Assembly: GCF_910592395.1 (NCBI RefSeq)
Contig: NC_088324.1
Location: 13,666,953 to 13,730,952, forward strand
Length of the DNA stretch: 64,000 nt
Reading direction: 5' to 3'
From: Lineus longissimus
Taxonomy: Eukaryota; Nemertea; Pilidiophora; Heteronemertea; Lineidae
The position numbers were made by a program, and so were the translations under genes. How positions within the stretch are numbered: position 1 is the first letter of the stretch; each line of letters opens with the position of its first letter. This document shows positions 58,210 through 64,000 of this stretch, in pieces. The notes under the pieces are model-generated. The model was not told where the DNA came from. It searched no databases and saw only the letters and a list, made by a program, of their open reading frames with translations.

Positions 58210-61200
58210 GACAGCTGAAATTATCAATTTATATGAACTGTGGCCTTCTGACTGTACACAGTAAGTAGACATCTTTTTCTTTTACTTTATCATGCCATAT
58301 GCAATGGGAAATATTAGTTTACTGCACCGAATATCATAATTGGTGACACATTTGAATATTATCTACCGGCTCGGATAAAAGTATCGAAGTACTGTTCAGC
58401 ATTGCTATACTGCTGTGCATATGGGCTGCCTTAGGCCAAATAAGTATTTGGCAGCAAAAGGGTAAAATTGCAGAAATTAACAAAAGTTGAATTTCAAGAT
58501 GGTTTCGTTATCATTATCATAGTGTATTGTCTTACAGTATCCTTTTCTCATGCGATTTCATGATACCTGAGGAATGTCATTTGCCGACATAGTAACACAC
58601 ACAAATTAGATAAATTAGTCTCGTTTGATGTGGAGACATTTACATTCAGGAAATTGACGGACCCTAATTGGTGTGGCGCTATTTTCTTAAATTGGATCAT
58701 TTTTCTCCCTAGTTATTCAAGCTAGACGTCTCAAGTCCAAATGGAAAGCATTAGGAGATGCATATGTTAAGGTTAGTAAACATATATCGCAGCATTAACC
58801 CTCTTAGGACATAGGATGAGTGACAGTGACTCCACATTACAAATGGTACCAATGGGAAATGCTCATCAAGAGCTTTCCAACGGTTTGCAAATGATACCTA
58901 CCATCAGAAAGTGCTCATCAAGAGCCATAATATCTTAATTTTTTGGGTGATGCCTGTTTCTTACTCTTGGTAATAGTAGTATTCATCACGGTGTCCTCCA
59001 CTTTGGCAACAGAACAACTCTAGCATGGAGCTCTGTTCCCAGAAATCCTTACTCCCAAGTTGATCCCACAGAGCCTTCTGCAATCTTACATACAATGACT
59101 TAGTCCACCACATAATGATAGAACTTGTCTAAAAATGCTTGCTTTGGGTGTCCAAGATTCTACCAGGGATGTATGCAGCAGCTCCAGCTGTAAAGTGCAT
59201 CACTTAACGTTGGAACTCTGACTCTAATGCTACCGTTACATGACCGTTTCCTATTACTGCTTCATAAGCCTTTTGTGGTGTCGGCCTTAATCTGTCAAAT
59301 CAGGCTGCACACTGCTTGCCGGAGGGAGACATGCATTTGATGGGTGGTCACAAAGCTTATCTGAACTCATGATGGGGACCGTCCCTGGAAATGACGCCAT
59401 TATTCTTTAAAGGGAGCGTGGTAATATTAAACCTCATCTGCAAATATTACCAATATTTTCTTACAGATTTCACTGGTGCCAGACACAGATAGAAGATCAA
59501 GATGTAAAACCGCTGTTATCCCTGACACAAATAACCCACTCTTTGACCAGAAGTTTTCATTGTAAGTATCAATCAGCCTAAACGCTACATTTAATAGTTG
59601 TTTAAGGTTTTATGTCACAGCACCAGGGACAAAGATCCTTGTAGCTATCCTCCCGTTCGCATGTTTGCTGCTCCAAGCACTGCAGCAGAGACCCTAGCTC
59701 ATCTGATACATTATTTTCACTCTGAGGTCATGGCTAGCACATCTTCAATAGATTCGATTGCAGAAAATCGTGAAAATCTGTGATGTCTTTACCCAGTGAT
59801 ATGAATAAATTATTTTTTTTGCAGTGAACTTCTTGAGGAGGATCATCGGAAGCGTTTGCTGGTTTCTATATGGCACAGGGATGAGACAAATAAGTGAGTT
59901 GATTTTGATAAAAAGACGAATCACCAGAGGGGTGCACTGCTCAGTCAGTTTAAATTAAAACATGCTTGGGCTTAATCAAACATGAGTAAATATACCTTCG
60001 ATACCTAATGTCAACAACTTTCAGATCTGATCAGAAGGGCAGCTCAAGGCCATAACATGAGTCACCAGTGTCAGCTAATTAGAAGTCGGCACTGATTGAT
60101 TTGGACAACGCTGATAGGTTGGGGTTGAGATTAACAAGGAGTGTCATCTGCAACTGTCCTCTAAAGACAAGTGTGGATTTGGGATCCTAATTTGGCCTTG
60201 GGATTGATACAGATTGATTTTCCACCTGCCATCCTAAATTGGGCCTGATATAATGTGTACAGTCACACTTGATGTATGGTGATCTGGCAGACCAATTAAT
60301 GTCTTAAGGTTATTGCTTTTCGTGTTAGCATACCTTTGTCAGCATACTGTTGTTACCTAATTGATTGGACATTATGCTACACTTTAAGAAAACCTTTCGG
60401 TATTGTGGCATAAACAAAGTAGAGAAACAGCTTCAGAGTTAAGTCAGGTAAAAGAAATGGCAGTTGCATACTGACATTTGATAACTGAGGCATGCAATGT
60501 CTAATAATGGTCAGAAAGGTTTATAAAGAATGGATCAATGTTGTGAAGGATCTTGAAGGGACTGGCCAGTCTTCATGAAAGTATGTTTTTTTGTAACAAT
60601 AGTGCACTCTGCACTCGATGGAGCTCTTGCCATAAGATATTGTCACCTGGTGGGCTGGATGTCAATTAGCTCATCACGGAGACGCACTTATTGCGTATTA
60701 ACGGTGGACTTACTCGATCGGGTGATATGAAATATGATATATGTGTCGATATCATGCAATATGAAGGCTTTATGGGTTCATGAGCCACATATATCAAAGT
60801 TATTGAAGGAATTAGTGTCAATCCATTAACCTGTAACCCTTTGGTAATGGCTGCTTAGTGATGGGGAGGTGTCTGTCCTGGTCTGGTGGGGGAAGGGGCA
60901 GGACATTTGTGATGAAATAATGTGCTGAAATTGAAAACGAAATTCACATTCAGATTTTATTGTATGAATAGTGCCATTTGTGGGGAAGTCAAGACAGCTT
61001 CATTTCTGTGGTTGAAAAGTAGATTTGGGCTTAAAAGATGTTTCAACTTTTGAGTAGATTTCCAAGGTTTTCTTGCCGTAACTGTAACCTTTTGGCTCAT
61101 TATCTTAGTAACATCTTTGCTAATCAGCTCCTGTGTTTATGAATCTCATTAAGATGGGTGACGAAGCATGAATATCTGTCGGGACATTCCCCATCCATGT

Positions 61201-61776
61201 TGATCGTACTCAAGCGTTCAGATTGCACCCAGATTGTTTCCATTTGAATGCCTCTTCCCTTTTGTGCCCTTTCCTTCACGCCCTTAGTGATGTTAGCCCT
61301 TTAACCCCCTGCGGAGTGTGCTGGCTCAGTGGAAGAGTGTTTGACCATGGGTTCGAGACCCAGCCACTGTCACTCTGAATACTCTCAACTGGCCAAACAT
61401 GGCCAGGCTTATCGAAGTATGTGCCCTCCTTGCAGTGGCAGGTTTCTAAGGGTGCATGCTACTTTGTTTGAATCGGTCGTCTCATTTCACCGCAAAGACG
61501 CTATAACCATGAAAACTGCAACTAAACAAATCCAAACGACCACAATAATTCATAGTTATTGCACATCTATCCCGTTATTCCACCGTTATTTTCACAAACT
61601 TCTCTGTCTATTTTTCAGCCGCAGCGAATTCTTGGGATGCATGTCCTTTGGTGTGAAACATCTTCTGGAGCCGACGAGACCCGTAAATGGCTGGTACTAC
61701 CTCCTGACAGAGGACACTGGACGGAGGAAACACCTCCAGGCCCCGTCGGAAAAAAGTCCTGCACTTAAAGAGAGAT
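58210..61776 (+). CDS. RGS3: RGS3-like protein, C2 domain (gene continues past the window)
   Basis: Five exons join in frame: 58210-58260, 58713-58771, 59467-59561, 59825-59893, 61619-61776. They encode a whole C2 domain: GQLKLSIYMNCGLLTVHIIQ, ARRLKSKWKALGDAYVKISL, VPDTDRRSRCKTAVIPDTNN, PLFDQKFSF, RLLVSIWHRDETN and SEFLGCMSFGVKHL, then GWYYLLTEDTGRRKHL. The GCMSFGV and GWYYLL...KHL blocks are characteristic of the C2 domain of RGS3 and C2-RGS proteins. These stimulate GTP hydrolysis by G-alpha subunits, with C2 aiding membrane recruitment. Some calcium-binding aspartates look absent: the last loop has one Asp (HRDETN). The last exon ends in phase 1 at GTGAGT. PDZ and RGS exons were not found before 64000, so the gene is partial. 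Confidence 0.88.
61315..61380 (+). repeat. tRNA-derived repeat head with missing anticodon arm
   Basis: TGGCTCAGTGGAAGAGTG is a close match to a tRNA A box and D arm, and GGGTTCGAGACCC is a canonical B box and T stem. Only about 16 bases separate them, so the anticodon arm is largely deleted. This is a tRNA-derived SINE or tRNA pseudogene in the intron before the last visible RGS3-like exon. Confidence 0.6.
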
Positions 61777-64000
61777 GTGAGTTTCATGTTTTGTTTTTAG
61801 GTTGTGTTTCTTTTTGTAGATTTCTGTAACAACCTTGAGTAAAAAAGGGTCTATCCATCTCACATTTTTGCATTTGTTGAAATGACATCTGAACAATGAC
61901 CCCTGGGTGTAATCTGGTGCACTTTCTGTAATGAACCTGCTCGATCTAAATATCACATTGGGGTGATTCTGAGACTGATTGTTCACTTTGAAGTTTTTGT
62001 CTACAAAGACAATTGGAAGGTTTATTCTATTCTAACAGGCCAGTTGGGAATCTGAAGAAGTACTTTTACAAACATGAATTGTGTCTCTCTGCAGTCAAAC
62101 AAGTGTACAGTATTTTGTGCCAAGCTTATGAAGTTGGCAGATAACTCAAAAATTTAGCTCGATCTTTGCTTGGGTTGTTTGTGAAATATTTTCACGAAAG
62201 CAAAATAGTCCATTGAATCCTATTTGACGAAAAAGTGCATCATTGTTTGTTGTCGCACTTTTTGCCAATGAAGCCATAATAACATGTTTAATGGAATGGT
62301 GGTTTCTACGACGATGAAATCGCTTTAAGGACATAAGACGTGTGATCTGAACGCTAATGAACTGAATCGTGCTGACGGCGAAGCGTCACTCTTTACGTTG
62401 CATCAATAATGGGATATCTCCCTCCTGGCTAGCTGCATCATCACTTTGTGGTTGCCGCGTTTATCTAACGCAACGATGTCGGGGTAAAATGCAGTTTTAT
62501 AGTGCCGAGACACTATGTGCTGAAATGCATCATTGGCAATTAATTATAGCAAATTAACTACGTATCTGAATCTTACTGCAAGTATACCAAAGTACATTTA
62601 ACCCTGTCATGATGTAAGGACTGGGGATATCTCATCACCTAGTACAGCATCGCACAGTCTCATTCTCGACATGCCCCTCCTCCCCACCACAATTTTTTTG
62701 CATCATTCAGTCAAGACCACAGGGTCAGACATCCTAATTAAGCCCTCCAGGCATATAGGCATTGTATTTTCTTGATCAATCCTAAAATACCCCAATGACT
62801 TGCTATGAGAAACTACGGTATCTTGTGTTAATTGCCACCTGTTGCACTCATCGCTCAGCCTCATTCTGGACACAGCCCCTCTTCCCCACCGCAACGCGTC
62901 TTCACTGCGATTAGCTTCATCAAGTATTCCGCATGAAGGACGTGCCTGTCACACTTCGTCGGGGCACCGAACGAGCAGACGATGTTTTAATTACAAACTT
63001 GTTGCACATGGGTGCTGACATGGTGTCCGCTTTCTATCAAATTGATTAGAGTAAAGTTTTGATAAAACTTTGGAATTTCGGACTTTATTGCAGGCTGAAA
63101 CCTTTGTTTTGTTAAGGATTACTTGAAGTTTGCACTTGTCTCAACGAGCACAAGATTACGGTTTTGTTTTCCATCTTTTAGTGATTTTGTTCTATCAGAC
63201 GGACGTGGTTTTCAATTTGCTATCAAAATTTCTTGATTCAGATGTTTTTTGATCAAATTTATAGTTTTGTTATGGATTGCAGGATGTGGGAAAACTTTGT
63301 TCTTGTCGATAAATTTCGACCTCCAACTTGCGATGATTAAAATACAAGCTCTGATTTATTGAGGACAGATGTGACTGCGAGGAATTTGAACTAGGAATAT
63401 ATCCTATTTAATGCTTGCATCAGTTGGAATATTACTTTGAAAAACGTGTCATTCACAGAGTGTTTGAATGTGTTTTTATATTCAAATCCCATATTTGTAA
63501 CCATTCCATTGCCGTTTTCATCACAAAGTGTTTCGTGGTGAAGTCTTCCTCAAAACTGCCGCACTGAAATATACCAGTCAAGGCATTTCATATGAGGGAG
63601 CCTACACTGGCATTGTGGACCAATATCCCTCTATCCCTCATTTTGATTAATATCTGGACACTGAAGTTTGTCTTTACGGTTTTGCACTCCAGTCTCTGTG
63701 TTGATGGTAGTGACAGTCTCCCTCGAACCGAGGCTAAGCAGCTTAGCAGATGTCGAGTAAATTCCTCCACAAGGCGTCAAAATGAGATTGAATCTGTTTT
63801 AAGTTTAATTTGATCCTTTGTGCGTAGCTAATTGGAATCTGCTTAGCTTCCTTCGTGTCACACAAGTTCGTCTTCTCGACTTCCTTGATGAAAATAACTC
63901 CAAACTTATTCCAACACTTTACTTTTTGTTTGTTGTCGCGGAATTCAACACAACGCAATTTTGATTAGATAACTTTTTAATTTGTGGGGTTGGTGAGTTT
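61777..64000 (+). other. Intron of the RGS3-like gene, no exon recognised
   Basis: No segment resembling a PDZ domain or other RGS3 part was found. Short frames on both strands lack support. The stretch at 62.6-62.9 kb contains two related passages (CTCATTCTCGACATGCCCCT and CTCATTCTGGACACAGCCCC, each followed by CTTCCCCACC-like sequence), a small diverged repeat. Confidence 0.5.

Noticed and set aside
61315-61380. Functional tRNA gene
   Set aside because: The anticodon arm is missing and the acceptor stem does not pair.
61329-61829. 166-codon frame starting inside the tRNA-like repeat
   Set aside because: Only the part from 61619 to 61776 is the RGS3-like exon; the rest is intron read through by chance.

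Overview
The window reads as nuclear DNA of a bilaterian invertebrate animal. Genes are broken into small exons with GT-AG introns, intergenic DNA is A+T-rich, and short inverted-repeat elements and tRNA-derived repeat heads are scattered through it. Every gene I can name is a metazoan family. The species cannot be fixed from the sequence; a marine lophotrochozoan or a non-vertebrate deuterostome are the obvious candidates. There are no operons, CRISPR arrays, rRNA or intact tRNA genes.

Layout, left to right. (1) 1-12.4 kb: mostly non-coding, with several small inverted-repeat elements and a set of phase-compatible minus-strand exons (about 10.0 to 4.6 kb). These appear to encode the cytoplasmic tail of an unidentified, tyrosine-containing protein with alternative C-termini. 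(2) 12.4-15.5 kb, plus strand: a five-exon homologue of vertebrate C1orf21, a small Met-Gly-Cys protein likely to be N-myristoylated. (3) 17.6-21.2 kb: repeat-rich DNA ending in a 1.32-kb direct tandem duplication, between the convergent 3' ends of genes 2 and 4. (4) 29.75-21.80 kb, minus strand: a complete 17-exon homologue of glycerophosphocholine phosphodiesterase GPCPD1 (GDE5), with a CBM20 starch-binding-type domain followed by a GDPD catalytic domain. (5) 30.48-38.38 kb, plus strand: a complete 16-exon NRF-6-type membrane acyltransferase (signal peptide, NRF domain, acyltransferase_3 domain). It is head-to-head with GPCPD1 across 729 bp. (6) 44.7 kb to the right edge, plus strand: the 5' part of an RGS3-like gene, with several alternative first exons feeding a C2 domain. 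The PDZ and RGS exons expected in this family would lie beyond the window.

The most notable structure is in the two head-to-head genes. Each carries a tandemly duplicated internal exon. GPCPD1 has two versions of an exon in its catalytic domain (15a and 15b). The NRF-6-like gene has two versions of a transmembrane exon (11a and 11b) separated by only 52 bp. In both genes the two copies fit the flanking exons in the same phase, while using both copies together shifts the frame into a stop. That is the arrangement of mutually exclusive splicing. The NRF-6-like gene also keeps a decayed copy of the next exon. The genes do not form an evident pathway; their proximity looks like ordinary linkage, except for the possible shared promoter of genes 4 and 5. 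Exon coordinates come from reading splice signals and phases by eye. They are firm where homology supports them and tentative in the left-hand minus-strand gene and the 5' exons of the RGS3-like gene.
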